A stretch of 64,000 nucleotides of DNA. It comes from an uncultured Bacteroidales bacterium (GTDB taxonomy: Bacteria > Bacteroidota > Bacteroidia > Bacteroidales > WCHB1-69). The translations under genes and the position numbers were made by a program. The DNA is taken from the NCBI GenBank assembly GCA_900315245.1, contig OMYJ01000001.1, positions 186,001 to 250,000 on the forward strand. Direction: 5' to 3'. Every line of letters begins with the position of its first letter. Positions within the stretch are counted from its first letter, which is position 1. Below the pieces are notes generated by a model that was given only the letters and a program-made list of their open reading frames with translations, was not told where the DNA came from and ran no database searches. Shown here piece by piece: positions 18,802 through 28,061 of this stretch.

Positions 18802-19224
18802 CTAATTATATACTCGCAACTGCACCCCGTCGTAACGGGTGTTGTATTGGTACAACGGCCAGATTGCCGGACCCGAAATGACATTTCCGTCCAATATGTT
18901 GTACGTGGAACCGCACAAAGAATCAATCAACATGATACCGTTCGGATGCACCCATATCCAAGAGGCGTTTTCCTCCCAATCATACGAACAGGAGCGGTCA
19001 TACGCCATAAAAGTCCATTCATCCAACCGATAGACCACAATTCCGCCCACCCCGCCGGTAAAATACTCATATCCTCCGTATGTGTTTAACCTATAATACA
19101 TTACATCGTTTGGATAGATGGTGAAATCCACTTTTCTGTAGGGAATCGTAGGATGAGGCGTGTTACGGCAGGCTGTGAAAACAACCGCCAGCAACAGTGT
19201 GATTATTATTGCTTTACGTGCCAT
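18802..19224 (-). CDS. Rieske-fold lipoprotein without cluster ligands
   Basis: 140 residues. Signal with lipobox VVFTAC (Cys near residue 19). The C-terminal half (MAYDRSCSYDW..., then LIDSLCGSTYNILDGNVISG, PAIWPLYQY, LRVYN) follows the layout of Rieske [2Fe-2S] domains, including the DG-x-x-x-x-GPA turn. The CxH...CxxH ligand pattern is not present: the positions read CSYDW and CGSTY, so a [2Fe-2S] cluster cannot be bound in the usual way. Bacteroidota carry many such degenerate Rieske lipoproteins with unknown role. It is the third gene after the TPR protein and the beta-barrel, with two bases between it and the barrel gene. Confidence 0.7.
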   Translation of the reverse strand: MARKAIIITLLLAVVFTACRNTPHPTIPYRKVDFTIYPNDVMYYRLNTYGGYEYFTGGVGGIVVYRLDEWTFMAYDRSCSYDWEENASWIWVHPNGIMLIDSLCGSTYNILDGNVISGPAIWPLYQYNTRYDGVQLRVYN

Positions 19225-19226
19225 TA

Positions 19227-21161
19227 TCAGATTTTTGGAGTGGCGGAAGTTTTCTTCTTCAAAGGTTTGATGGCCTCGTTCCCGAAGGAATAAGTGACCC
19301 CCACAATGGCATTGATGCCGAAATTATTGAATCCGTAGTAGTTCGTGGCATATTGGCAGCCAATATTGTTGATGTTCGCAAATGCCGTGAATTGCTTGTT
19401 AATCAAGTATTCAAAACCAATTCCGAAGTTCAGCACCGGCTTGACTGTTCCTGTTTCGACATCAAAGTGGCGGATGTCATTCTCCAATGTATATTCCATC
19501 TGATGAACTGCATTGCCATCCAAATCTTGCACCGGGTCACCGAAATCATCCAGCACTGGCATACATCTGGGCACCACCGCCCAACGATTGAAGCCCACTT
19601 TTGCATTGGCAGTGAAGATGAAACGGTTCTTTAGGATATATTTGCCTTCAAAGCCGATTTCCCAGCGCGGAACATAGAGCGGTTTGCCGCCCGTGATGGC
19701 GTCGGAACCGAACCAGTCGTAGTCTTCGAGGAAGAAGAAGTCATGATAACGGGCGTTCAAGGAGAGATATAGATGGTTGATGGCCTCCCAGCTCAAATTG
19801 GCATTCACGTCCAACTCGGTTCCCTTTTTGGCATACACCACATCAAACTGGTTCTTGAGCAGACTGGCCGTATCCAGCATAAAGAACGGCAAATCACGAC
19901 TATAAGAATATCTGGCGGACACATGATAGTTCAACTTGTCTGTAATTTTGCCCTTGACCCCACCATAGATGCTGATTTGGGTCTTTGTGAAACGCAAAGT
20001 GTCGATATTGGGTTTCAAATAGGGATTTTCGTACAGCAAATTTTTCAGCGAAGTGTAGGAGCTGCGTCCGTCCACACCAACATACAAGTTCAGTATTCCG
20101 CGGATCAGGCCCATCTGAACCTCTGCCACGGGATAAACCGGGCATTTTGTCTTGTTGAACTGGTTAAGAATCGGCACCCCGACGCCCAATGTCAAATGGT
20201 ATTCCCGAATGCTGAAACTCATTGTCGGTTTCAATTCGAACATGAGGCTGTTGTCGGCACGGCGTCTCAACAGGCTTCCGTCAGTGCCCATCGGCACACT
20301 GTCGCTCCAAGTGTTGTTGAAATAATCCAGTCCCAAATCTATCTGATAGTGCTGGTAACCTGAGATTTTGAGGAACTTGGCGTCATACGCCAACATTCCA
20401 TGCACCCCGGCTCCATGCTCCATGTTTTTCCAATACGTATGGATGAAATCGTAGTTCACACGCACATCCTCTTTCAACCTTTTCTCCTCCGCCGTGTAAT
20501 TGGATCGGAACCCAACTTCTGCACGCACATGGTTAAAGTTGTTATGAATACTGTCGCGATATTCCTTGCTATAATACTGTTCGGGGTTGAGGTACAGTTC
20601 ATCCCGCACCCAATCCGTGGAAAAGCCGTAAAGATTTGCCATCTCGTGGTTATATCCGACAGACGAGTAAAGGGTGTGGTTCTTGAAAATGCGGTTGAAG
20701 AACAGATGCACACGTGTGTCGCTCGTAGGCGCATAGGCGAACTTCTTCTGCTCCTTTCCGATCGGTTCCGCCCATGATGAGAAGTGATGGAAGTTCAACC
20801 CGTAAGAATACTTCGGATTCTGGCAGTTGTGCATCGAAAGTTCCGCCAAAGGCGTAATCGGGTATCCGAATCCGACTTTGATGTAGTTGCGGTAATAGCG
20901 TTCCTTCACTTCAGGATTTAATTTGCCAACCTGCATATCTCCCGGCACGAAGTCGAGATCCGGCTTGTTGGGAGCCACAACGTAGTTGAACTCCACCTGC
21001 TCGCTCACCACCGTGTCTTTCAGCACGGCCTGCTGGTTGATTTTGTTGGAGTTGGCCAGTTTCGGCACATATTTGATCAGCAGTTGCGCCGAATCCACCA
21101 CCTGCGCCCGCAAAAAACTAGCGCAAAACACCAAAAAAACAAATATTGTTATCTTTTTCAT
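19227..21161 (-). CDS. Outer-membrane beta-barrel protein (TonB-receptor-like, no plug seen)
   Basis: 644 residues from the ATG at 21161 (MKKITIFVF); the extension to 21176 would use TTG and is disfavoured. Signal peptide ends near FLRAQ (about 20). After a short N-terminal region the sequence alternates in the manner of outer-membrane strands (YIKVGFGYPITPLAELSMH, HLFFNRIF, TLYSSVGYNHE and so on) and the C-terminal strand is FGINAIVGVTYSFGNE before a basic tail (KPLKKKTSATPKI). No plug or TonB box is recognised. It follows the 1007-residue TPR gene, and the pair occurs as neighbours here, suggesting a periplasm-outer membrane complex. The function is not known. Confidence 0.75.
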   Translation of the reverse strand: MKKITIFVFLVFCASFLRAQVVDSAQLLIKYVPKLANSNKINQQAVLKDTVVSEQVEFNYVVAPNKPDLDFVPGDMQVGKLNPEVKERYYRNYIKVGFGYPITPLAELSMHNCQNPKYSYGLNFHHFSSWAEPIGKEQKKFAYAPTSDTRVHLFFNRIFKNHTLYSSVGYNHEMANLYGFSTDWVRDELYLNPEQYYSKEYRDSIHNNFNHVRAEVGFRSNYTAEEKRLKEDVRVNYDFIHTYWKNMEHGAGVHGMLAYDAKFLKISGYQHYQIDLGLDYFNNTWSDSVPMGTDGSLLRRRADNSLMFELKPTMSFSIREYHLTLGVGVPILNQFNKTKCPVYPVAEVQMGLIRGILNLYVGVDGRSSYTSLKNLLYENPYLKPNIDTLRFTKTQISIYGGVKGKITDKLNYHVSARYSYSRDLPFFMLDTASLLKNQFDVVYAKKGTELDVNANLSWEAINHLYLSLNARYHDFFFLEDYDWFGSDAITGGKPLYVPRWEIGFEGKYILKNRFIFTANAKVGFNRWAVVPRCMPVLDDFGDPVQDLDGNAVHQMEYTLENDIRHFDVETGTVKPVLNFGIGFEYLINKQFTAFANINNIGCQYATNYYGFNNFGINAIVGVTYSFGNEAIKPLKKKTSATPKI

Positions 21162-21203
21162 CGCTCCAATTATCAATTATCAATTATCCATTATCAATTA
21201 CTA
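21162..21203. repeat. TATCAATTA word repeat between TPR and barrel genes
   Basis: Four to five degenerate units of ATTATCAATT fill the gap and run to the stop codon of the TPR gene, which reads TAA/TTA within the repeat edge. Confidence 0.65.
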
Positions 21204-24200
21204 ATTATCTAACGCATCAACTTCCGCAATCTTGGCCCGCGCCACTTTCACCAAGTCTTCGCCGGCGTAGTTATCGACAATACTCTGGTAGGTATGGCGG
21301 GCTTGGAAGTAATTGCCTTTGGCCTTGTAAAGGTCACCGTAGAGAATAAACGTTTTGGCATACCAGTATTCAGAGGAGTAGTCACTGCCGAGGATAGCTT
21401 TGATGCGGGCTTCGCAATCATCGAGATTTTTATCGTGATTGAGTGCAATGTCGGCCAGATGGTAGGCGGCCTCGGCGCAAAGGTCATTGCTCCCCTTCGG
21501 CACAAGTCTGCTGTAATAGTTCTTCGCAGTCTCTATCTCCTTAAGTTCCAAAGCGGAATTGCCGGCAATCAGCAAAGCTTCCGACAACAAATCCTGATCT
21601 GGTTGGTTAGCGCGGATGATATTCTCGGCACTTGTGAGCGCAGAGCGGTAATCTTTCAGGAAATAAGCGCAGCGCATAGCCCCGTTATTGGCGTAAATGA
21701 CCTCCTCCTCGGCGGTTGTGTTCTCCATCAACTTGTTGAAATAGGTCAAAGCCTTCGAATAGTTCTTGTCATTATATAATATAGAAGCGGCCTTGTGCAA
21801 AGCGGTCACATTGTACTCTGTCTTGTATTTCTTTATGATGACCTCGTAATCTGCCAAAGCATCATCGTAGCGGCGCATTCCATATTCGCATTCCCCCTTG
21901 TAGAAGTGGGCTCTTGCCACAAAAGAGCCGTTCGGGAACTGGCGGATGTAGTCCTGACAGGCAGCAATGGAGGCCTCGCAGTCGCCACGGTTGTATTTCG
22001 TCTCTGCAGCCTTAAAGGCGATGGAGTCCTGACGGTCGGCGGAGATGTTCATGTTCTTGGAACGCACATAGTCAAAAAATTCGCTGGTATTGCCGTTTTC
22101 CGTGTAAATTGTTTCCAAATTGGCAAGCGCGTCCTTGGCTTCCTGCGAGCCAGGGAAGGTTTCCACCACATATTTGTAGGTGGAGATGGCCATCTGCTGG
22201 TTGTCGCTGTTCAGATAAGCCTGCGCCAAACGCGTGTGGGCCTGGCGGATATATTGGCTTTTCGGATGATTCTTGATGAAACTCTTGTAGGAGGAAATCG
22301 CACTTGAATAATCGTTTTGCGTATGGTAGGTCACTGCCAGATCAAACTCCGCGTCGTCTTTGTAACTTGATGACGGATAAGAATTCAACAATCTTTCCAG
22401 CGTCTGGATTTTCTTATTGTTGTTCTTTTGATAACCATAACATTTGGCGAGCTGATAGACAGCGTAGTCGGCATTCGACTGTCCCAAGCGCTCGCACTGA
22501 TCATAATACTTGATGGCATTCGGCAGGTCGAGCTGCATGAAATAGCAATCCGCCAGACGTGCTGAGGCATCTGCCTGAATATCCATATCCTCAGAACGGG
22601 TTGACTTGTTGAGATAAGTCTTGAACTGACTTCCGGCATCTTTATATCTTTTCAACTTCAAAGCAGCATAACCCAATGAATAATAAGAATTTACATAATA
22701 CTCATTAGATGCCGCCCTGTCTGAACTCTGATAGGTTTGAAATGAATAATATGCGTCTTTGTATTGTTCATTGCGATATTGTGCCTCCGCTTTCCAGTAG
22801 AGCGCATCCTGATGGATATTCTTATCCGACGGCGAAGCCAACGTTTTGCTCAACAAGGCAATAGCCTCCTTATAATTTTGATTATTAATCTGTTCGAGGG
22901 CGCGGTTGAAGGTACAACGCTGATAGGCCTTCAAGATGGAAGGGTTCTTGCTTTTCATCTTCTCAATAGAGTTGATGGCCGCCTGGTAATTCTTGGTGGA
23001 GAGGTAGATGCGCGACAGATAGTCGGCGGCCTCCTCACTATGTTGGGCGTGCGGGTATTGGTTGAGATAGTCCTGCAAAGCCTCGATACCGTTGTTGAAC
23101 GGGCTCGTGGAGGTCTCACACTGCAATTTGGCGTAGTTGAAAAGGGATTCCTCCTTTATGGTAGGGTCAAAATTATATTTGGAAGCTTCCTTGAAACTCT
23201 GCGCTGCGAGGGTGCGCTGGGCTGTCTTCATATAACAGTCGGCGATGAGGAAATAGCACTGCTGGGTCATTGCGTCAGGATTTTTGTCATTGGCGGCGCG
23301 TGAAAAATCGCTGATGGCATCATTATATTTCTGAACGCGGTAATTCGTGAAACCCTTCGCGAACCAATCGTTGCGGTCAAAGGTTATGAGACTATTGTCC
23401 TTTATTTTATCGAAATGCGCTGAAGCTTCCTCGTATTGGTTCAGTTTATAGTGGGAAAGGGCCACGCAGCGGGCCACTTGCGCCATATTCTTGTCCTTCA
23501 CGATTTCCGTTTCGGGCGCTACCTGCAACACCTTTTCATACTGCTCTTCTTTGAAATAGATCTGCGTGAGGAAATATGGGACTTCGCTTTTCAGTTCGGG
23601 GTTGTCCTTCAGGATGAGGAAATCCTCCAGGGCGGCATCATACTGTTCCGCCTGATACGCCATATAAGCGAGGTAGTAGAGACTGCGGTCTTTGTAGGGT
23701 CCCTCCTCTTCGCGCGCTTTGCGGAACATCATCTTGGCGTTGTCGAAATCTTCCGTCATGAAATAGGAATAACCTTTCTTGAAATGATACTCCTGCACAT
23801 TCTCAGGCTGGATTTCCGATTCATAGATTTCGTCAAACTGCGCAATCACCTTCTTATAGTTCTTGCGTGCGAAATAAAAACGGCCGAGGTAATAATGCGC
23901 CTCGGGCACGGAGGTGTGCACGGGATAGCGGTCGATGAACGACTGCAACAGGAAACCGGCATCCTGATTATCAAGCTTTGCCGCACAGACACCCTGATAG
24001 AAAAGGGAGTTCGTCTTCAAATCGTGTTGTTTGTCATCGGTGCTTTCATACACATATTTAAAATATTGTTGCGCCGATCCATACTTCTCTTTGTTGAACA
24101 AATCCACCGCCGTCTGATATTCGTACTGCGGTGATTTGAAATTCTCTGTGCGTTGCGCAGAAGTAAACGGAATGGTGAAAATGCCCGTTATCAACAGTAA

Positions 24201-24224
24201 CAGGGCGGACTTGATTATCTTCAT
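21201..24224 (-). CDS. Large periplasmic TPR-repeat protein
   Basis: 1007 residues from ATG at 24224 (MKIIKSALLLL). The signal peptide ends near FTSAQ (about 23). The rest is an almost unbroken solenoid of tetratricopeptide repeats, roughly 25 units, with consensus pieces such as AVDLFNKEKYGSAQQYFKYV, YYLGRFYFARKNYKKVIAQF and DAEFDLAVTYHTQNDYSSAI. Several segments resemble YbgF/BamD-type TPRs used in envelope scaffolds. It is the first gene of an operon with the 644-residue beta-barrel and the Rieske-like lipoprotein. A promoter (TATCTTTG at 24267-24260, minus) lies 36 bases upstream. Confidence 0.88.
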   Translation of the reverse strand: MKIIKSALLLLITGIFTIPFTSAQRTENFKSPQYEYQTAVDLFNKEKYGSAQQYFKYVYESTDDKQHDLKTNSLFYQGVCAAKLDNQDAGFLLQSFIDRYPVHTSVPEAHYYLGRFYFARKNYKKVIAQFDEIYESEIQPENVQEYHFKKGYSYFMTEDFDNAKMMFRKAREEEGPYKDRSLYYLAYMAYQAEQYDAALEDFLILKDNPELKSEVPYFLTQIYFKEEQYEKVLQVAPETEIVKDKNMAQVARCVALSHYKLNQYEEASAHFDKIKDNSLITFDRNDWFAKGFTNYRVQKYNDAISDFSRAANDKNPDAMTQQCYFLIADCYMKTAQRTLAAQSFKEASKYNFDPTIKEESLFNYAKLQCETSTSPFNNGIEALQDYLNQYPHAQHSEEAADYLSRIYLSTKNYQAAINSIEKMKSKNPSILKAYQRCTFNRALEQINNQNYKEAIALLSKTLASPSDKNIHQDALYWKAEAQYRNEQYKDAYYSFQTYQSSDRAASNEYYVNSYYSLGYAALKLKRYKDAGSQFKTYLNKSTRSEDMDIQADASARLADCYFMQLDLPNAIKYYDQCERLGQSNADYAVYQLAKCYGYQKNNNKKIQTLERLLNSYPSSSYKDDAEFDLAVTYHTQNDYSSAISSYKSFIKNHPKSQYIRQAHTRLAQAYLNSDNQQMAISTYKYVVETFPGSQEAKDALANLETIYTENGNTSEFFDYVRSKNMNISADRQDSIAFKAAETKYNRGDCEASIAACQDYIRQFPNGSFVARAHFYKGECEYGMRRYDDALADYEVIIKKYKTEYNVTALHKAASILYNDKNYSKALTYFNKLMENTTAEEEVIYANNGAMRCAYFLKDYRSALTSAENIIRANQPDQDLLSEALLIAGNSALELKEIETAKNYYSRLVPKGSNDLCAEAAYHLADIALNHDKNLDDCEARIKAILGSDYSSEYWYAKTFILYGDLYKAKGNYFQARHTYQSIVDNYAGEDLVKVARAKIAEVDALDN

Positions 24225-24259
24225 ATAGTTCACTGATTATAACCTATTTTACAAACGAA

Positions 24260-24267
24260 CAAAGATA
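24260..24267 (-). promoter_or_regulatory. -7 element for the TPR operon
   Basis: CAAAGATA on the plus strand reads TATCTTTG on the minus strand, a perfect TAnnTTTG match. Confidence 0.75.
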
Positions 24268-24331
24268 CAACTTTAAAAGGTGTATTTTATTGTGGTAAAA
24301 ATTACTTATAAACAGTGAATTTTTAATTGCC

Positions 24332-24360
24332 GTAGGGGCGAATAATCATTCCGCCCCTAC
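24332..24360 (-). repeat. GTAGGGGCG palindrome
   Basis: Arms GTAGGGGCG and CGCCCCTAC with an 11-base loop, just 3' of the steroid-reductase-like gene. Same family as 47492-47519. Confidence 0.75.
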
Positions 24361-24369
24361 CATAATATC

Positions 24370-25158
24370 TTAATAAATGTACGGGAAAATCTTATACCTT
24401 TTCAGCGAAGTGAACTCCTCACCGAAGAACTGCGTGTAGCGGGCATAGACGGCTTTGGAGCGCGGCACGATGTTGGCAAAACTCCACAGCAGGAACACCG
24501 CACCCGGCACCGACCAGGTGAGGATGGCGAAACCGGCCCACTCCAGGATCTCTCCGAAATAGTTGGCGGAGCTGATCTTACGGAACATCCAACCGTGAGG
24601 GAGGTAATAGTTGTTGTCGGTAACATCGGTGCGCAGGTCGCGAATCACGCGGTCGGCATAGATATTGACCACCATGCCGAACAGGAACAGCGCTGTGCCG
24701 AAAATAAACTGCGGCGACCAGAACCAGCTAATCGGATAAGCATCCGCTGGCGAGAAGAAAAAGAGCCAACCGCCCTGCATGATGGCGTTGAAGGTGTTGA
24801 ACGTCGCTCCCGTGATGATGATGGACAACGGCATCTTGCTCTGACCCTTCATCAGCAGCGGGAATATGAACGACCGCTGAAAATAGTGGAACTCGAAAAA
24901 GATGAACATCACACAAGTCACCACATTAAACGGCTTCACATTAAGTCCCAATGAGATGAAATACAACACCAGCATAGTGAAAAAGACGGGGCATTCCATG
25001 ATGAACCAGCCCAAATTGCTGCGTACCGAGACACCCCAACGGTTATTGAAGGTCATGCCGTAAGCGGGTGTGACGAATTGCAGGGTGATGAACACCAACA
25101 CCCCCAGAACGGTCATTATGGGCAGCAGATAATGATAAAACTGGGCGAAACATTCCAT
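24370..25158 (-). CDS. Steroid 5-alpha-reductase-like membrane protein
   Basis: 262 residues with about six or seven hydrophobic segments. The C-terminal half carries the family features: FGMVVNIYADRVIRDLR (the N-x-x-x-D type cofactor region), YLPHGWMFRKISSANYFGEI, then EWAGFAILT and a C-terminal KRYKIFPYIY, as in eukaryotic SRD5A1 (3-oxo-5-alpha-steroid 4-dehydrogenase). Known family members reduce the delta-4 double bond of 3-oxo-steroids with NADPH; gut Bacteroidota homologues act on bile-acid or hormone intermediates. The substrate here is not proven. No other steroid gene is nearby, and it is nine bases from a glycosyltransferase gene in the same direction. Confidence 0.82.
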   Translation of the reverse strand: MECFAQFYHYLLPIMTVLGVLVFITLQFVTPAYGMTFNNRWGVSVRSNLGWFIMECPVFFTMLVLYFISLGLNVKPFNVVTCVMFIFFEFHYFQRSFIFPLLMKGQSKMPLSIIITGATFNTFNAIMQGGWLFFFSPADAYPISWFWSPQFIFGTALFLFGMVVNIYADRVIRDLRTDVTDNNYYLPHGWMFRKISSANYFGEILEWAGFAILTWSVPGAVFLLWSFANIVPRSKAVYARYTQFFGEEFTSLKRYKIFPYIY

Positions 25159-25167
25159 ATTATAATA

Positions 25168-26178
25168 TTATTCGAAGGTTTTTCCGTTAAATATTTTCTT
25201 TCTTTTCAGATAATGCAGTTTCACGACTGACTCGGGATAGCAATCCTGGAAGGCCAATTTCGGCAATGTGTTCCGTTTAACCTGGAACTGCTTGTATGTG
25301 CGAGCAAAGGTGAAAATAGCTTTGTAAACCGCCGCAAAATCCCGAACATGTCCTTGTGCCAGGAAGGAAAAAGCCGCCACCTGGTCAAGGAAAAAGCGGA
25401 GGATGAGTGTCGGCCGCAAACGCTCGTCCGGCAGGTTTTTGATCAGCAGATAGAGGCTGTTCCGGAAATTCAGGAATGTTTTCATGGGGTTGTTCTTTGG
25501 CAGGGTGCCTCCGCCGATGTGATAAACCACCGAGGCCGGGTTCACTTTGATCTTGTAGCCCAGATTCTTGATGCGCCAGCAGAAATCGATTTCCTCCATG
25601 TGGGCGAAAAAGTCGTCATCCAAACCGCCCATGGTACGATAGACTTCGCTGCGGACGAACATCGCCGCGCCTGTGGCCCAAAAGACATCCGCCACGGTGT
25701 CATACTGGCCATGGTCTTTCTCCACATTGCCGAACAGGCGTCCACGACAGAACGGATAACCGTATTTGTCTATGTAACCGCCACTTGCACCCGCATATTC
25801 AAACTCATCGCGACGATAATATGAAAGCAGTTTGGGCTGTACCGCCGCAATCTTCTCATTGGCATCCATCTGCTCCATCACCGGTTCTATCCAACCGTCG
25901 GTCACCTCAATATCGGAGTTAAGCAGGCAGTAATATTTGGCCTCAACACGCTCAAGGGCAAGATTATAGCCCCGGGCAAACCCTTCGTTACGTTCGTTTA
26001 GAAGCAGTCGGACTTGCGGGAAATGTTCCTGCATGAAGGCTACGGAATCATCTGTGGAAGCATTATCGCACACCACCGCCTCCGCATAATCAGGAAGCGT
26101 TTTCAGCAAGGTGGGCAGAAATTGCTCCAAAAACTTCCTTCCGTTCCAGTTCAAAATGACAACCGCTAATTTCGACAT
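25168..26178 (-). CDS. Glycosyltransferase family 2
   Basis: 336 residues. The GT2/GT-A fold is visible: VVILNWNGRKFLEQFLPTL (start), CDNASTDDS, then LLNSDIEVTDGW as the metal-binding DxD region (DIEV), a GAAMFVRSEVY segment and the EEIDFCWR acceptor motif. It resembles the WcaA/rhamnosyltransferase-like enzymes that transfer sugars to lipid-linked or surface glycans. The sugar cannot be told. It has its own minus-strand promoter (TATTTTTG, 26211-26204) and probably continues into the 24370 gene. Confidence 0.9.
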   Translation of the reverse strand: MSKLAVVILNWNGRKFLEQFLPTLLKTLPDYAEAVVCDNASTDDSVAFMQEHFPQVRLLLNERNEGFARGYNLALERVEAKYYCLLNSDIEVTDGWIEPVMEQMDANEKIAAVQPKLLSYYRRDEFEYAGASGGYIDKYGYPFCRGRLFGNVEKDHGQYDTVADVFWATGAAMFVRSEVYRTMGGLDDDFFAHMEEIDFCWRIKNLGYKIKVNPASVVYHIGGGTLPKNNPMKTFLNFRNSLYLLIKNLPDERLRPTLILRFFLDQVAAFSFLAQGHVRDFAAVYKAIFTFARTYKQFQVKRNTLPKLAFQDCYPESVVKLHYLKRKKIFNGKTFE

Positions 26179-26203
26179 ATTTCCGAAAAATTCATTTAAA
26201 CGG

Positions 26204-26211
26204 CAAAAATA
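26204..26211 (-). promoter_or_regulatory. -7 element for the glycosyltransferase
   Basis: CAAAAATA on plus, TATTTTTG on minus, 26 bases before the start. It is divergent to the YitT promoter at 26288. Confidence 0.65.
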
Positions 26212-26247
26212 TAAAAGTTTTTGAATAATGCAATAAGAAACCTCCTA

Positions 26248-26283
26248 TACAATGGCCAACAGATAACAGCCAATAGCCGAAAA
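26248..26283. repeat. GCCAATAGC word repeat
   Basis: GGCCAACAGATAACAGCC and AATAGCC words in the divergent promoter region; the same vocabulary appears at 27998-28020, 32914-32993 and 51450-51522. Confidence 0.55.
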
Positions 26284-26287
26284 ATAG

Positions 26288-26295
26288 TATCTTTG
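26288..26295 (+). promoter_or_regulatory. -7 element for the first YitT gene
   Basis: TATCTTTG, 22 bases before the ATG. Confidence 0.75.
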
Positions 26296-26317
26296 CCGTC
26301 GAAAAAAAAGAAAAAAA

Positions 26318-27259
26318 ATGGAGCAGAAAAACAACGTTAAAGAGCAGATTATCGCATACTTGATGTTAATTGTCGGCAGCTTTCTTTTTGCTGTCGGCGA
26401 CGTGATGTTTGTCAACCCTTACCTCTTGGCACCGGGCGGAACTTACGGTCTTTCCAACGTGCTGAACACCGTATGGCCTTGGAAAATCAGTTACTACGCC
26501 ATCTGCATGGACATCCCGCTGCTCCTCATCGGAACTTGGATCCTTGGACCCAAGTTCGGCTTCAAGACCGTCCTCTCCACCATCCTGATTTTCGCATTTA
26601 CTTGGTTGATAGAGACTTTCTGGGGATATAATCCCGTTATCCACGAAGGTATTGTGGAAGCTGCCAGCACACCCAATATGGTACAGATTCCTCACAGCGA
26701 ACTCTTCTTCATGCCCGACTACTTTCTGAACACCGTCGTGGCCGGCATCATCTACGGCATCGCTATCGGACTGATTTTCAAGTCAGGAGCCACCTCTGGA
26801 GGCAGCGACATCATCTCCATGATCATCCACAAATACACGAAAATCTCCCTCGGCACTTTGGTGATGATTGTCGATTCCGTCATCACCCTCACCACTTTGA
26901 TCGCCTTCAAGCAGATCCGTCTGCCCATCTATTCCATCATTTTGATTTACATTGAAGGTAAAATCATCGACCTCATCGTGGAAGGTATGAAGACTTACAA
27001 GACTGTCTATATCGTGACCAACAACGTGGAGGCCATGCGCAGCTACATCCTCAACGACCTCAAGCGCGGCGGCACCTTGTTCCTCGGACAAGGCCTCTAC
27101 GCCGGCACCGAGCGCAGCATGATTTACGTTTCCCTGGAACGCGCCGACCTCGTCAAGCTGAAAAACAACCTGCACCATATCGACCCGACCGCTTTCGTGA
27201 ACATCATCGACAGTGCGGAAATCATGGGTCAGGGCTTCAAGGCGTTGCCGACGGAGTAG
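26318..27259 (+). CDS. YitT family membrane protein (paralogue 1)
   Basis: 313 residues. Five or six hydrophobic segments in the N-terminal two-thirds (YitT_membrane, formerly DUF161), with GGTYGLSNVLNT, KSGATSGGSDIISMI and YSIILIYIEGKIIDLI motifs. The last ~85 residues form a DUF2179 domain (VYIVTNNVEAMRSYIL, then MIYVSLERADLVKLKN). The family has no agreed function; some members are proposed to transport small molecules. A second copy (320 aa) lies at 40365. The stop codon TAG is followed by AGAC, the same start as the GTAGAGACG palindromes. Confidence 0.92.
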   Translation: MEQKNNVKEQIIAYLMLIVGSFLFAVGDVMFVNPYLLAPGGTYGLSNVLNTVWPWKISYYAICMDIPLLLIGTWILGPKFGFKTVLSTILIFAFTWLIETFWGYNPVIHEGIVEAASTPNMVQIPHSELFFMPDYFLNTVVAGIIYGIAIGLIFKSGATSGGSDIISMIIHKYTKISLGTLVMIVDSVITLTTLIAFKQIRLPIYSIILIYIEGKIIDLIVEGMKTYKTVYIVTNNVEAMRSYILNDLKRGGTLFLGQGLYAGTERSMIYVSLERADLVKLKNNLHHIDPTAFVNIIDSAEIMGQGFKALPTE

Positions 27260-27289
27260 AGACATCTCTGCGTATATTTGAATTTTATG

Positions 27290-27297
27290 TATTTTTG
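27290..27297 (+). promoter_or_regulatory. -7 element for pyrE
   Basis: TATTTTTG, 38 bases before the pyrE ATG. Confidence 0.7.
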
Positions 27298-27335
27298 CGT
27301 TTCGTTATTCAGTCAAAAATTAATCTTATTTCATT

Positions 27336-27911
27336 ATGAATGAAGAAAAAACAAATTTAGTTATAGAGGAACTGAAGCAGTCCGAAGCACTGTTGGAAGG
27401 CCATTTTCTACTCTCTTCCGGTCGTCACAGCGACCGTTACTGTCAGTGTGCCAAGTTGTTGCAATATCCCGACAGAGCCGAGCGGGTCATCGCGAAAATC
27501 ACGGAGCAGGTGAAAGATTTGCACGTGGATATGGTGGTGGGTCCGGCCATGGGCGGAATCATTGTGGCTTACGAACTGGGCCGCCAGTTAGGCGTTCCTG
27601 CCATCTTCACCGAGCGTGTCGATAACGTGATGTGCCTGCGCCGCGGCTTCGAGGTAAAACCCGGCATGAAGCTGCTCATCTCCGAGGATGTGGTCACCAC
27701 CGGAAAATCTTCGCTCGAAACTATCGAAGTGTTAAAGGCTTTCGGCGCGGAGGTCATCGGCGTGTGCTGCATCGCCGACCGCAGTGACGGTTCCTTCCCC
27801 TACCCTATCTACAGCGCGACCAAACTTAACATCCAGAACTGGGCCGTGGAAGATTGTCCGCTCTGCAAACAAGGACTGCCGTTTGTGAAACCCGGTAGCC
27901 GGAAGATGTAA
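27336..27911 (+). CDS. pyrE: Orotate phosphoribosyltransferase
   Basis: Converts orotate and PRPP to OMP in pyrimidine synthesis. 191 residues. The PRPP-binding loop appears as [18 protein letters not shown] (about 110-127), preceded by the [16 protein letters not shown] dimer and catalytic region and [15 protein letters not shown]. It stands alone, with pyrB and pyrI 25 kb away. Its stop codon is followed at once by a 37-bp repeat that recurs identically after the hydrogenase-like gene at 36029. Confidence 0.95.
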   Translation: MNEEKTNLVIEELKQSEALLEGHFLLSSGRHSDRYCQCAKLLQYPDRAERVIAKITEQVKDLHVDMVVGPAMGGIIVAYELGRQLGVPAIFTERVDNVMCLRRGFEVKPGMKLLISEDVVTTGKSSLETIEVLKAFGAEVIGVCCIADRSDGSFPYPIYSATKLNIQNWAVEDCPLCKQGLPFVKPGSRKM

Positions 27912-28020
27912 TGGTTATGGGTTATTGGTTATTGGTTATTGAAGCTTTTTGTTTGTTGGTTATAGGGTTATAGGGTTATAGGTTTGTAGGCTAAACGCCA
28001 ATAGCAAATAGCCAATAGCA
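27910..28020. repeat. GGTTATTGG and GGTTATAGG word repeats between pyrE and atpH
   Basis: A 37-bp block (27910-27946, beginning AATGGTTATGGG) is identical to 36029-36065. It is followed by GGTTATAGG repeats and then by GCCAATAGC words. Non-coding. Confidence 0.85.
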
Positions 28021-28032
28021 AAAAAAAAATAG

Positions 28033-28040
28033 TATATTTG
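28033..28040 (+). promoter_or_regulatory. -7 element for atpHAG
   Basis: TATATTTG matches TAnnTTTG, 22 bases before the atpH ATG. Confidence 0.7.
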
Positions 28041-28061
28041 CCGCCGCTTTAAAATTCATTG

